Shown here: positions 1 to 8,051 of the stretch, one piece after another | How the letters are laid out: every line of letters begins with the position of its first letter | Position numbering within the stretch: the first letter of the stretch is position 1 | Origin: Bacillota bacterium | GTDB lineage: Bacteria > Bacillota > UBA4882 > UBA8346 | Length of the DNA: 33,399 nucleotides | Assembly: GCA_012735315.1 (NCBI GenBank) | Contig: JAAYHS010000090.1 | Location: forward strand, 1-33,399 | Direction: 5' to 3' | Notes under the pieces: generated by a model | Databases searched by the model: none | What the model saw: only the letters and a program-made list of their open reading frames with translations | Told to the model about the DNA's origin: nothing | Program-made: the position numbers and the translations under genes

Positions 1-2
1 CT

Positions 3-110
3 TATAATTTGGAAGTGGGTTTATTGTTTAATTTCGGAACGAAGAGTTTGGAGTTTAAAAGAATGTTTAATCAGGTGGTTCAGGAAGCTTCCGGTCAGAA
101 CCAGGATTAG
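3..110 (+). CDS. C-terminal end of a GxxExxY-family protein (partial)
   Basis: The window opens inside a reading frame that ends at TAG 108-110. The 35 visible residues read YNLEVGLLFNFGTKSLEFKR, followed by about 15 more. The pattern of a hydrophobic strand, LLFNFG, then SLEFKR matches the C-terminus of the small GxxExxY family, which is predicted to be related to PD-(D/E)XK nucleases. The conserved GxxExxY motif itself lies upstream and is not visible. Members are usually about 125 residues and their role is unknown; they are often found in repeat-rich places, as here, where an inverted repeat begins inside the last codons. The family call rests on recall of the C-terminal pattern only. Confidence 0.6.
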   Translation, partial: YNLEVGLLFNFGTKSLEFKRMFNQVVQEASGQNQD

Positions 111-260
111 TCAGGATTAAACGGATTTAACAGATTAAAAACATTGCACATAGGTTGAATCGATGATCAACTAAAGATAAGATATTTTTAGAATAAAAGT
201 CTCGTTACAGTAAAAAAAAAGAAAATCCTCTTAATCCGAGAAATCCGTCTAATCCTGGTT
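99..260. repeat. Imperfect inverted repeat overlapping the end of the GxxExxY gene
   Basis: AACCAGGATTAG (99-110) is exactly complementary to CTAATCCTGGTT (249-260). A second, slightly different version of the arm (111-128, AGGATTAAACGGATTT) also matches the reverse complement of 241-256. The roughly 110-bp centre is AT-rich with an A-run at 211-220. The arms start inside the last codons of the GxxExxY gene. This could be a small non-autonomous element or a long-armed hairpin downstream of the gene. Confidence 0.6.
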
Positions 261-520
261 CAGACAGGAGACATCATCGAAATTGCAATAATTGATTCCC
301 AATTTTATCACTTTCGGTTATTAATCGGGTGAAAATAACGCCAATTAGGCCTTCGTCCTCGTGTATCCGGCTTCCGCGGTCCTTTTCCGCCGAGGGCTAT
401 GAAACATTCTATTTCCCGCCAAGCCACGGGTTGGAAACCCATGGCTGAAACCAACATTACCGGTTAAAAACGGTATCAAACCCAAAGCAACCCGAGATAG
501 CCAAATAATGCCTTACAAAC
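111..520. other. Intergenic stretch, no gene
   Basis: No reading frame with a credible start and SD was found. The stretch holds the inverted repeat around 99-260, then a segment (352-402) resembling 3187-3242, and the first copy of the 82-bp palindromic repeat (418-499). The HAD gene on the minus strand ends at 521, so this region is downstream of both flanking genes. Confidence 0.6.
418..499. repeat. 82-bp palindromic intergenic repeat, copy A
   Basis: This segment is almost identical to 3342-3424: about two substitutions and one single-base indel over the whole length. It contains two palindromes. The first is AGCCACGGGTT (422-432) with AACCCATGGCT (436-446), one mismatch. The second is TACCG (458-462) with CGGTA (471-475). 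The left neighbour (about 352-402, ending GGCTATGAAAC) also resembles the sequence before copy B, so the full element is longer than 82 bp. Confidence 0.8.
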
Positions 521-1198
521 CTAACACCGGGTTATAATCTCCCAGCCGTTTTTTACGGCCCATTTATAAAGCTTGGGGTCGGGGTTGACTGCTACCGGAT
601 GCCCAACTAGAGAGAGTAGCGGCAAGTCGTGGAAATCATCGGCATAAGCGTATGAGTCCTTTAAGTCGAATTTGATGCCGGACTTTTCTTTTGCTTGAAG
701 GAATTCTTCTAACTTAGTTACTTTTTCAGGGCCGCTTATAAAGGACAATACCTGGCCGGTAACGAATCCGTTTTTTAATTCTAGTTCCGTGCCGAGCCAG
801 TATTTGACGCCGAGTTTCTTCGCGACCAAAGCCAGAAATGGGGAGAAGGCCCCCGACAAAATCAGAACTTCAGCGCCGGATTCAAGATGGCGTTCAATCC
901 GTTTGATGATTTCGGGATTAAACTTTTTTTGAGCGATCTCCACGCAAGCCTCGAAAAATTCATCCAGTTCCCTTTGGTCCATTCCTTTTAATAGATTTGC
1001 GATGCCGTCGACTACCCTTTTCCTCATCAGTTCGCGGCAGAATCCGAGTTTATAGAGGATATACAGCCAGGAGTTGGATAAGTAAAAAGCCTTAACCAAG
1101 CTATGGTTTCGGGCGTCTCTTGCCAACACGTTAAGAAACAGACGCGGGGTTTCATCCAAATAAATCGTTCCGTCGAAATCACAAATAATAAGCCGCAT
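521..1198 (-). CDS. HAD-superfamily phosphatase, phosphoserine-phosphatase-like (HAD-IB)
   Basis: This 225-residue protein starts at ATG 1198, preceded on the minus strand by the SD GGAGGAG six bases away. HAD motif I, with its nucleophile, is CDFDGTIY near residues 6-13. Motif II is LILSGAFSPF (around 110-120), with the serine expected in SerB-like enzymes. Motif III is the lysine in GPEKVTKL (around 155-162), and motif IV is AYADDFHDLPLL (around 183-194). The helical insert between motifs I and II fits the HAD-IB group, which includes phosphoserine phosphatase and related small-molecule or phospholipid-headgroup phosphatases. Motif IV has ADDFHDLP where SerB usually has GDGANDLP, so the substrate is uncertain and no gene symbol is given. 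It is transcribed alone and flanked by repeats on both sides. Confidence 0.85.
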   Translation of the reverse strand: MRLIICDFDGTIYLDETPRLFLNVLARDARNHSLVKAFYLSNSWLYILYKLGFCRELMRKRVVDGIANLLKGMDQRELDEFFEACVEIAQKKFNPEIIKRIERHLESGAEVLILSGAFSPFLALVAKKLGVKYWLGTELELKNGFVTGQVLSFISGPEKVTKLEEFLQAKEKSGIKFDLKDSYAYADDFHDLPLLSLVGHPVAVNPDPKLYKWAVKNGWEIITRC

Positions 1199-1294
1199 AT
1201 CGCTCCTCCAAATCTCCGGAAAGTTTTTCTGTCATAATTGAATTTTATGCCATAAATATCCTGCTAATTTTTTGTTATTTTTACGCCGGCCTAA

Positions 1295-1322
1295 CAAGCC
1301 ACGGGTTTTAACTCGTGGCTTG
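1295..1322. repeat. Short palindromic repeat, CCACGGGTT type
   Basis: CAAGCCACGGGTT (1295-1307) pairs with AACTCGTGGCTTG (1310-1322) with one mismatch. It is followed by AGGGCGGA. The same core occurs at 3470-3493 and, diverged, at 7808-7829, always between genes. It is also related to the first palindrome in the 82-bp repeat. Confidence 0.7.
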
Positions 1323-1422
1323 AGGGCGGATAGAGTCTGCCACTTCTAAAAAATTAAAAGATTATTTGGATCCTCATTGGGGATGCTATTTTTAGACAAA
1401 AAAGGAGAAAGGAACGATCAAA

Positions 1423-2841
1423 GTGTCTTTAATGGCTGACTTAATGAGAAAAATGATGATTGAGAGCATGCAGGATATATGGACAAAAATGGTTTCTGAT
1501 AATTATACTCGTAGTGAGTTTGCAATGGTACCCATACTCCAAAAGATCGGTCTTCGATCCTTGGTTGAATCTAATCTTCGCGCTACCGACGGCGAAGTTT
1601 TGGATCGGCCTTTAGGCAGTCCGGTGGTTCTTTCGCCCTGGGAAAAGCTTTTACTCAATCCGGTCCATCTGCACCGGTTTCCGGTCGATGAAAAACAGAC
1701 GATTGACACTTCAGCGACGATTGGGCCGCAGGCAAAAAAACCGCTGAAGTTGGCGGTTCCAATTATTATTAGCGGAATGTCCTGGGGGACCGCGCTTAGT
1801 ATGAAGATGAAGGTTGCATTGGCAAAAGCGGCTTCAATGGTTGGAACGGCCACCAATACCGGTGAGTCTCCGGCGCAAAAAGAAGAGAGGGATGCGGCAA
1901 AGTTTTTAATAGGCCAATATACAAGGGGTGGTCAGAATAGTAAGCCGGAAGAATTAAAACAACTTGATGCGATTGAAATTCAACTTGGACAAGGGGCGCA
2001 GGCGGCGGCTCCGGTTTTTCAGCCTTCCCGGTTTGTTGGAGAAGATATCCGAAGGGTCAATAATTCGCCGGAAGGTAAACCGTTAAGGGTCCCGACTCGC
2101 CTTAAAGGGGTCAATAATATTCAGGATTTTAACAAGTTAGTTGCTGGTCTAAAACAATACGGAGTGCCGGTGGGAGTCAAATTTGCCGCTACCGATTATA
2201 TGGAGCATGAATTGAAAATTATGGTTGATGCGGGCGTTGATTATGTTGTGGTCGACGGCGCCGAAGCAGGGACTCACGGCGGCCCCACGATACTTCAGGA
2301 TGATATGGGTTTGCCTACATTAGTAGCGCTGGCGCGGACCTCCAATTATTTAGAAGATCTGGGAGTTCGGGATCGGGTTAGTATTATTGCAGGCGGAGGA
2401 TTAACAACTCCGGGCCATTTTTTAAAAGCCAAAGCGCTCGGAGCGGATGCGGTTTATATTGGAACCATAGCATTAATAACACTTTTACATACTCAAATGA
2501 TCAAGGCGTTGCCTTTGGAACCTCCAATGCAAATCGCTCTATATACCGGAGTTTTCAAAGGTGAGTTGGATGTGGATAAAGCCGCGGAAAATTTGGCCAA
2601 CTTCCTTCATTCCTGTCAGGAAGAGATGAAGTTTGCATGTTATGCCATGGGTAAAAAATCTATATTTGAGGTAAATCGGTCCGATTTAACCTCAGTGGAT
2701 CGGGATTTGGCGGCGCTTTGCCGAATCAGATGGGCTTACCGCAGTATATTTGAACCTGCCGAACTTTTGCTAAATAATAAAGATATACCCTTGGTACATT
2801 CGGAAGCCGGGGGATTCGAACAGCCGAACTACTTACAATAG
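1423..2841 (+). CDS. FMN-binding glutamate synthase family protein (GltS-like domain only)
   Basis: This 472-residue protein consists mainly of the FMN-barrel domain of the glutamate synthase large subunit, with no glutaminase domain. The barrel begins about residue 105 with VPIIISGMSWGTALS. Typical signatures follow: TNTGES, IEIQLGQGAQ, then VPVGVKFAA and the strand VDYVVVDGAEAGTHGG (around 270-290), and the FMN phosphate-binding part IIAGGGLTTPGHFLKAKALGADAVYIGT. The start is GTG 1423, placed 9 bases after AAAGGA; the next ATG (1432) would be too far from the SD. Such stand-alone proteins may work with separate partners or on other substrates, and none is encoded nearby. The gene stands alone between palindromic repeats and appears richer in A and T than purL. 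Confidence 0.88.
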   Translation: MSLMADLMRKMMIESMQDIWTKMVSDNYTRSEFAMVPILQKIGLRSLVESNLRATDGEVLDRPLGSPVVLSPWEKLLLNPVHLHRFPVDEKQTIDTSATIGPQAKKPLKLAVPIIISGMSWGTALSMKMKVALAKAASMVGTATNTGESPAQKEERDAAKFLIGQYTRGGQNSKPEELKQLDAIEIQLGQGAQAAAPVFQPSRFVGEDIRRVNNSPEGKPLRVPTRLKGVNNIQDFNKLVAGLKQYGVPVGVKFAATDYMEHELKIMVDAGVDYVVVDGAEAGTHGGPTILQDDMGLPTLVALARTSNYLEDLGVRDRVSIIAGGGLTTPGHFLKAKALGADAVYIGTIALITLLHTQMIKALPLEPPMQIALYTGVFKGELDVDKAAENLANFLHSCQEEMKFACYAMGKKSIFEVNRSDLTSVDRDLAALCRIRWAYRSIFEPAELLLNNKDIPLVHSEAGGFEQPNYLQ

Positions 2842-3030
2842 TGTTCATACTAGGATTAGGATGGCGAATAATAGTAATCGCAGGGAGCATTATTCATCAA
2901 AACAGCCCAGCAGGCTTCCATCTTGTAGCCGTGAGATTCAGTTCACGGGCGGCTTATGATTGCCGACGGGGAACGTCGCCCGCTTTCCTGCGCCCCCGAC
3001 GTTAATCGCCATCCTGGCTACGCCTAACTG

Positions 3031-3115
3031 AGGACATCCTGTCCTTCGCCCTAGTGCCAAAGGGTGTTGCGGAACACCCTTTGGAATCCCGCCGCCCGGG
3101 GGCGTATCCCCCGGG
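3031..3115. repeat. Three consecutive GC-rich hairpins
   Basis: Three inverted repeats follow one another. AGGACA/TGTCCT (3031-3045) has a 3-base loop. CCAAAGGGTGTT (3057-3068) is exactly complementary to AACACCCTTTGG (3073-3084) around a GCGG loop. CCCGGGGG (3095-3102) is exactly complementary to CCCCCGGG (3108-3115). None is followed by a T-run on the plus strand, so they are unlikely to be ordinary terminators. Confidence 0.75.
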
Positions 3116-3341
3116 GACTCCCTTATCCACGGTCATCCATGAGCCATGGTTTTCAACCTTTGGAAGTATAATAATCTACTTGTCCTCCGACCTCGTGTCT
3201 CCGGCCTTTGGAGCGGTCCTTTTACGCCGACGGCTATGAAACCTCCTGTTTCCAAGCCGCGCCGTCGGCCTCCCGCCTTCGGGTGGTTTTAGATGGACTG
3301 GATTGTTTATAGACACCTAAAATTGGACGTTCCGGAATTTT

Positions 3342-3424
3342 GCCAAGCCACGGGTTGGGAACCCATGGCTGAAACCAACATTACCGGTTAAAAACCGGTA
3401 TCAAACCCTAAGCAACCCGAGATA
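3342..3424. repeat. 82-bp palindromic intergenic repeat, copy B
   Basis: Nearly identical to 418-499. Here the second palindrome is perfect: TACCGGTT (3382-3389) with AACCGGTA (3393-3400). The first palindrome is AGCCACGGGTT (3346-3356) with AACCCATGGCT (3360-3370). Compared with copy A, about 100 bp of unrelated sequence separates it from the shared upstream segment ending GGCTATGAAAC. Confidence 0.8.
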
Positions 3425-3469
3425 TATCCACAAATTATTAATATCGGTTTCAACCGATAAACAAAAATC

Positions 3470-3493
3470 AGCCACGGGTTTTAACTAGTGGCT
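3470..3493. repeat. Short palindromic repeat, CCACGGGTT type
   Basis: AGCCACGGGTT (3470-3480) and AACTAGTGGCT (3483-3493) form a stem with mismatches. It is followed by TGAGGTCGGA, matching the tail after the 1295-1322 copy (TGAGGGCGGA). Confidence 0.7.
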
Positions 3494-3639
3494 TGAGGTC
3501 GGAGCATTATTCAACTTGTCGTCGACCGGCGCGATACTTAATCTATCTTTTAAAAAAGCAAAATCATGCGCTTACATCAGACTCCAAGGATGAAATCGCT
3601 TAATTACCACAGCTAATAAAAACTATTAACAATATTAAT

Positions 3640-3668
3640 TTTACTAATTATCAATCCCATATTATAAT
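3640..3668 (+). promoter_or_regulatory. Likely sigma-A promoter of purL
   Basis: TTTACT (3640-3645) and a perfect TATAAT (3663-3668) are separated by 17 bases. This lies about 60 bases upstream of the purL start in an AT-rich stretch. Confidence 0.55.
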
Positions 3669-3729
3669 GTAAATGTCATAATAGATGTATTTTCAGATGA
3701 AAAACAATTCCAACTGAGGAGGAACGAGA

Positions 3730-6700
3730 ATGAGTAACGTCCGGCGGATATTTGTGGAGAAGAAACCCGGTTTTGACGTGGAGGCTCACAGTCTGTACCG
3801 GGATTTAAAGGATAACTTGAGGATAAGCGGTTTGAAAAAGGTGCGAATTATCAATCGTTACGATATTGAAGGCGTTTCCGAACAGGAATACCGGGAAGCG
3901 CGGGAGATCATCTTCGCCGAACCGCCGGTGGATTCGGTAGTCGATGAAGTCATGGACTTTAGCCCCGAGGAACGGGTGTTGGCCATCGAGTATCTGCCCG
4001 GCCAATACGACCAGAGGGCCGATTCGGCGGCTCAATGCATTCAAATTCTTGCCCACCGGGAACGGCCGGAGGTGAGGGTCGCCAAACTGATCGTATTTAG
4101 CGGCGATATTTCGGAAACCGAATATCAAAAAATCAAAAATTACTGTATTAACCCGCTGGAGTCCAGGGAAGCATCCTTGGTGAAACCGGAGACTTTGGGG
4201 CTGGAGACTCCGTATCCGGCTGATGTCCCCCTGGTCGACGGTTTTATCAATATGTCCGAAGCGGATCTCGAAGCCCTCCTGAATGAGCTGGGTCTTGCCA
4301 TGTCCCTGGAAGACCTGGCCTTTTGTCAACGATATTTCCGGGAAACGGAGCGGCGCGATCCGACCCTGACCGAGATCCGGGTCCTTGACACTTACTGGTC
4401 GGACCATTGCCGGCACACTACTTTTTTGACGAAAATCGAATCGCTCGAGATCAAGGACGGCCCTTATGCGGAAGCCATTCGGACCGCCTATCATAGTTAT
4501 TTGGAGTCCCGGAAATATTTGTACGGCGGCGCTCCCCCGGAAATAACCTTAATGAATCTGGCGACCATCGCCATGAAGGAGTACCGGAAACGGGGACTTT
4601 TGGACGATCTGGAAGAATCGGACGAGATTAATGCTTGCAGCATTACCGTGACCGCCATGGTTGACGGGAAACCCGAGGAATGGCTGGTAATGTTCAAGAA
4701 TGAGACCCATAACCATCCTACGGAGATTGAACCCTTCGGAGGGGCGGCTACTTGTCTGGGAGGAGCCATCCGGGACCCTCTTTCCGGGAGATCCTATGTT
4801 TATCATGCGATGCGGGTGACCGGGAGCGCCGATCCCCGAACCCCGATTGACGATACCTTGCCCGGAAAACTGCCCCAGCGGACGATTACTACCAAGGCGG
4901 CGGCCGGATTTAGCTCCTATGGTAATCAGATCGGCTTGACTACCGGTCAAGTGACGGAAGTTTATGACCCGGATTTTGTCGCCAAACGGATGGAGCTCGG
5001 CGCGGTAATCGGCGCCGCACCCCGGAAAAACGTGGTCCGGGGAAAACCGGAACCGGGAGATGTAATTATTCTCCTTGGCGGGCGTACCGGCAGGGATGGC
5101 TGCGGCGGGGCTACCGGTTCCTCCAAGGAACATACCGAGGAGTCGCTTCAAACCTGCGGAGCGGAAGTTCAGAAGGGTAATCCCTCTATCGAACGGAAGA
5201 TCCAACGTTTGTTTAGAAACCCGGAAATTAGCCGGATAATTAAAAAATGTAATGATTTCGGCGCCGGCGGAGTCTCGGTGGCCATCGGCGAGTTGGCCCG
5301 GGGGCTGGAGATTAGCCTGGATGCCGTTCCTAAAAAATATGAAGGCCTGGACGGGACCGAATTGGCCATCTCCGAGTCTCAGGAAAGAATGGCTGTATTG
5401 GTGGCTCCCAAAGATGTCGAGACCTTTTGCAAGGCCGCCGCAATCGAGAATCTGGAAGCTACAGTGGTGGCTAAAGTAACCGCTGAACCAAGATTGAAAA
5501 TGTTTTGGCGGGGCCGGGCCATCGTCGATATCAGCCGGGAGTTTTTAGACACCAGTGGAGTCCGACAAACAACGACAGTCGTGGTGAATAGCCCGGCGGA
5601 GTCCGAGAACCCGTTAAATGTCGTTCCTCCCGAAGTCCTAGCGAAGCTGCCTGATTTGAAAGAGGCTTGGCTCGCCAATTTGGGACGGCTCAATATCTGC
5701 AGCCAAAAAGGGTTGATCGAACGTTTCGACAGCACCATCGGCGCGGGAACGGTTTTGATGCCCTTCGGCGGCAAACACCAACTCACTCCGGCGGAGACGA
5801 TGGTAGCTAAGCTTCCGGTTTTAGAAGGCGACACCGCTACCGGAACGGCGATGGCTTACGGTTATAACCCGGTCATCGGGAAATGGAGTCCCTTCCATGG
5901 CGGGCTTTATGCAGTGGTGGAATCGGTGGCCAAGATTGTGGCCGCCGGCGGCGATTACCGGAAAATTCGCCTTTCCTTACAGGAATACTTTGAAAAACTG
6001 GGCAAGACGCCGGAAAAATGGGGCAAACCCTTCGCAGCCTTATTAGGGGCTTATTACGCCCAGTTGAAATTGGGGATCCCGGCCATCGGCGGTAAGGACA
6101 GCATGTCCGGAACGTTTAAAGATCTTTCCGTCCCGCCGACCTTGGTTTCCTTTGCCTTGGATACTGTGGATGTAACTAAAACCATCTCTCCCGAGTTCAA
6201 GGAAGCCGGGAGCAGCGTGGTTTGGCTGCGGCTGAATAAAGATCGCCATCTGCTTCCTGATTTTGACGAACTGGATCGCAACTACCGGACGGTCCATGAT
6301 TTAATCAATCAGGGCAAAATTTCGGCGGCCCATTCGGTCCGGGACGGCGGTTTAGCCGCGGCGGTTACCAAAATGTGTTTCGGCAATCGGATAGGGTTCA
6401 AATTCACCGCCCAGCTGGAACCCGAGCGGCTGTTCCTTCCGGAATACGGCTCGTTGGTCTTGGAAATACCGGCCGGGGAAGATCCGGCGGGGCTTTTGAA
6501 AGGTTTGAATTATCAAACCTTGGGAGTCACTCAAGCTGAACCGGAGATTGATTTTAAGGGGACAGTCATTGACCTGTCCGAGGCTTTAGAGAAATGGCAG
6601 GAACCGCTGGAAAAGATCTTTCCGACCAAAGTTGAGATTATTCCCGGAGAACCGCAAGCTTTTCACTTTGAACGGAAAGGGACCTTCAAGCCCAAAGTAA

Positions 6701-7506
6701 GTATTGTCAAGCCCCGGATCTTCATGCCGGTTTTTCCCGGAACCAACTGTGAATATGATACTCAGAAAGCCTTTGAAAAGGCCGGAGGCCTCGTGGAGAC
6801 ACTGGTCTTTCGGAATCTGACCGCCACCGATATTGTGGAGTCTCTTGATCAGATGGTCGCCAAAATTAATAACTCCCAAATAATTATGCTCCTTGGCGGT
6901 TTTAGCGCCAGCGACGAACCGGACGGATCAGGGAAATTTGTCGCCACCGTTTTTCGAAACGATAAAGTCAAAGAGGCGGTAATGAAATTATTGCAAGAGC
7001 GGGACGGCTTAATATTGGGAATCTGCAACGGATTTCAGGCCTTGATCAAACTCGGTTTGGTCCCGTACGGCGAAATTCGGGAGATCACCTCCGATTCGCC
7101 CACTTTAACCTATAATAACATCGGACGGCACGTCTCCCGCCTGGTCCGGACCAGAGTCGCCTCGAACCTTTCCCCTTGGTTGAGCAAGGTGAAGGTGGGC
7201 GATATCCATACCATACCCGTATCCCATGGTGAAGGCCGGTTTGTGGCGAGCAAGGAACTAATCGCCGCATTGGCCAAAAACGGACAGATCGCCACCCAAT
7301 ATGTGGATTTGGACGGGAAGCCGACTTATGACATCCGGTATAATCCCAACGGTTCATTGGAGGCGATTGAGGGCATAACCAGCCCCGATGGGAGAGTCTT
7401 GGGCAAGATGGGACATTCGGAGCGGATTGGGAGCAATCTATACAAGAATGTGCCGGGAGAGAAGGACCAGCGGATCTTCGAGGCGGGAGTGGAGTATTTT
7501 AAGTAA
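3730..7506 (+). CDS. purL: Phosphoribosylformylglycinamidine synthase, single-chain (clostridial type)
   Basis: The enzyme converts FGAR, glutamine and ATP to FGAM in de novo purine synthesis. At 1258 residues it carries the synthetase and glutaminase parts in one chain, instead of the separate PurS, PurL and PurQ found in Bacillus. The synthetase half shows DTYWSDHCRHTTF (around 217-229), FKNETHNHPTEIEPFGGAAT (around 331-350) and the second repeat with AIGGKDSMSGTF (around 785-797). The glutaminase domain starts about residue 996 (FMPVFPGTNCEYDT). Its nucleophile is Cys1099 in GICNGFQ, and the catalytic His1229 and Glu1231 lie in GHSERIG. The start ATG 3730 follows GAGGAGG. No other pur gene is adjacent, and no purine riboswitch was recognised upstream. 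The length and domain order fit the long clostridial-type PurL family. Confidence 0.97.
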   Translation: MSNVRRIFVEKKPGFDVEAHSLYRDLKDNLRISGLKKVRIINRYDIEGVSEQEYREAREIIFAEPPVDSVVDEVMDFSPEERVLAIEYLPGQYDQRADSAAQCIQILAHRERPEVRVAKLIVFSGDISETEYQKIKNYCINPLESREASLVKPETLGLETPYPADVPLVDGFINMSEADLEALLNELGLAMSLEDLAFCQRYFRETERRDPTLTEIRVLDTYWSDHCRHTTFLTKIESLEIKDGPYAEAIRTAYHSYLESRKYLYGGAPPEITLMNLATIAMKEYRKRGLLDDLEESDEINACSITVTAMVDGKPEEWLVMFKNETHNHPTEIEPFGGAATCLGGAIRDPLSGRSYVYHAMRVTGSADPRTPIDDTLPGKLPQRTITTKAAAGFSSYGNQIGLTTGQVTEVYDPDFVAKRMELGAVIGAAPRKNVVRGKPEPGDVIILLGGRTGRDGCGGATGSSKEHTEESLQTCGAEVQKGNPSIERKIQRLFRNPEISRIIKKCNDFGAGGVSVAIGELARGLEISLDAVPKKYEGLDGTELAISESQERMAVLVAPKDVETFCKAAAIENLEATVVAKVTAEPRLKMFWRGRAIVDISREFLDTSGVRQTTTVVVNSPAESENPLNVVPPEVLAKLPDLKEAWLANLGRLNICSQKGLIERFDSTIGAGTVLMPFGGKHQLTPAETMVAKLPVLEGDTATGTAMAYGYNPVIGKWSPFHGGLYAVVESVAKIVAAGGDYRKIRLSLQEYFEKLGKTPEKWGKPFAALLGAYYAQLKLGIPAIGGKDSMSGTFKDLSVPPTLVSFALDTVDVTKTISPEFKEAGSSVVWLRLNKDRHLLPDFDELDRNYRTVHDLINQGKISAAHSVRDGGLAAAVTKMCFGNRIGFKFTAQLEPERLFLPEYGSLVLEIPAGEDPAGLLKGLNYQTLGVTQAEPEIDFKGTVIDLSEALEKWQEPLEKIFPTKVEIIPGEPQAFHFERKGTFKPKVSIVKPRIFMPVFPGTNCEYDTQKAFEKAGGLVETLVFRNLTATDIVESLDQMVAKINNSQIIMLLGGFSASDEPDGSGKFVATVFRNDKVKEAVMKLLQERDGLILGICNGFQALIKLGLVPYGEIREITSDSPTLTYNNIGRHVSRLVRTRVASNLSPWLSKVKVGDIHTIPVSHGEGRFVASKELIAALAKNGQIATQYVDLDGKPTYDIRYNPNGSLEAIEGITSPDGRVLGKMGHSERIGSNLYKNVPGEKDQRIFEAGVEYFK

Positions 7507-7601
7507 TCGCATACCCCAGCGCGCCGGAGCTGTGAAAAGCGCCTCACAGACTGAAGTCAACCGCCTCACCCTTGGAAGTTGGTCGGTTGTAGAGCAATAC
7601 G

Positions 7602-7652
7602 TGTCCCCTCTCCCCGAAAGGAAGCTTATTCCGACTGTTGTGAGAGGGGACA
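7602..7652. repeat. Perfect 10-bp inverted repeat with 31-base loop
   Basis: TGTCCCCTCT at 7602-7611 and AGAGGGGACA at 7643-7652 are exact complements. No T-run follows, so it is not a standard terminator. It may be a structured element or a remnant of a small mobile element. Confidence 0.6.
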
Positions 7653-7807
7653 ATGGTCGATAATGCTTTTCGATAATTTGTATCACCGCAGGATTCTGTC
7701 GGCAACGAAGAACTTCTACAAACGTTACCCAATTTTGACTGTTTATTCGGCTTCGAAGCATCACGGAGCTCGGTGGAGGCCGGGCTTTGGAATGTTTTTC
7801 ACACCTA

Positions 7808-7829
7808 GCCGTGGGTTTTAACCCGCGGC
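7808..7829. repeat. Diverged CCACGGGTT-type palindrome
   Basis: GCCGTGGGTT (7808-7817) and AACCCGCGGC (7820-7829) form a stem with one mismatch. The TTTTAA centre and the following GCGACATAGAGT resemble the copy at 1295-1340 (GGATAGAGT). Confidence 0.55.
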
Positions 7830-7879
7830 GGAGTGCGACATAGAGTTTTTCAGTTGAAGATAAGATTTTTATACAACTT

Positions 7880-7912
7880 GGCGGCAAAGGATGATATTTG
7901 CCGCCGGTTTTT
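7880..7912 (+). terminator. Intrinsic terminator
   Basis: GGCGGCAAA (7880-7888) pairs exactly with TTTGCCGCC (7897-7905) around an 8-base loop, followed by GGTTTTT. It lies about 370 bases after the purL stop and would end purL read-through before the next transcription unit. Confidence 0.75.
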
Positions 7913-8000
7913 ATAATTTCTATGAAATTAATCGCCGGAGATGTTCAGCCCTGTTCCAGAGTTGGAAGGACTGGACCAAAAGTAAAAGAGAAGGAGTTAA

Positions 8001-8051
8001 TTGACAAAAGATGAATTTAATATTAATTTCTTCCCGACTAAAAGGGGATGA
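8001..8051 (+). CDS. Possible 16-residue upstream reading frame coupled to the kinase gene
   Basis: TTG 8001 follows AAGGAG (7991-7996) by 4 bases and opens a 16-codon frame (MTKDEFNINFFPTKRG) that stops at TGA 8049-8051. That stop overlaps the ATG 8048 of the next gene as ATGA. The kinase ATG has a purine-rich AAAGGGG directly abutting it, which is poorly spaced as an SD, so translation of the small frame could feed ribosomes to it. TTGACA at 8001-8006 also looks like a -35 box but has no well-spaced -10 partner. The product is unrecognised and the call is tentative. Confidence 0.3.
   Translation: MTKDEFNINFFPTKRG

Larger units (their letters stand above)
2842..3729. other. Repeat- and hairpin-rich intergenic region, no gene
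   Basis: This 888-bp gap carries no convincing gene. It holds a run of GC-rich hairpins (2929-2948, 3031-3045, 3057-3084, 3095-3115), copy B of the 82-bp repeat (3342-3424), a TATCGGTT/AACCGATA palindrome (3442-3459), another CCACGGGTT palindrome (3470-3493), and finally an AT-rich stretch with the likely purL promoter. The sequence at 3187-3242 resembles 352-402. The whole gap looks like an accumulation of small mobile or structural elements. Confidence 0.65.
7507..8000. other. Intergenic stretch after purL, no gene
   Basis: No credible gene lies here. Visible structures are a perfect 10-bp inverted repeat TGTCCCCTCT (7602-7611) / AGAGGGGACA (7643-7652), a diverged copy of the CCACGGGTT palindrome (7808-7829) and a strong terminator hairpin (7880-7912). 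The reading frames in this interval lack SD sites and recognisable motifs. Confidence 0.6.

Noticed and set aside
3054-3239. 61-residue open frame on the plus strand
   Set aside because: It runs through the GC-rich hairpins, lacks an SD and has low-complexity Pro/Gly/Arg content.
1-3700. CRISPR array from the repeated palindromes
   Set aside because: The repeats are not evenly spaced, have no spacer-like intervals, and no cas genes are present.
3500-3729. Purine riboswitch upstream of purL
   Set aside because: The conserved purine-aptamer core and its two kissing loops were not found; only a likely promoter and SD are visible.
4549-5205. 218-residue antisense frame inside purL
   Set aside because: It is the shadow of a strongly conserved purL coding region, with no SD and no recognisable motif. 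The same applies to the other antisense frames across purL.
7388-7887. Overlapping frames at the purL 3' end and in the following gap
   Set aside because: They have no SD, no family resemblance and cross an inverted repeat and palindrome.
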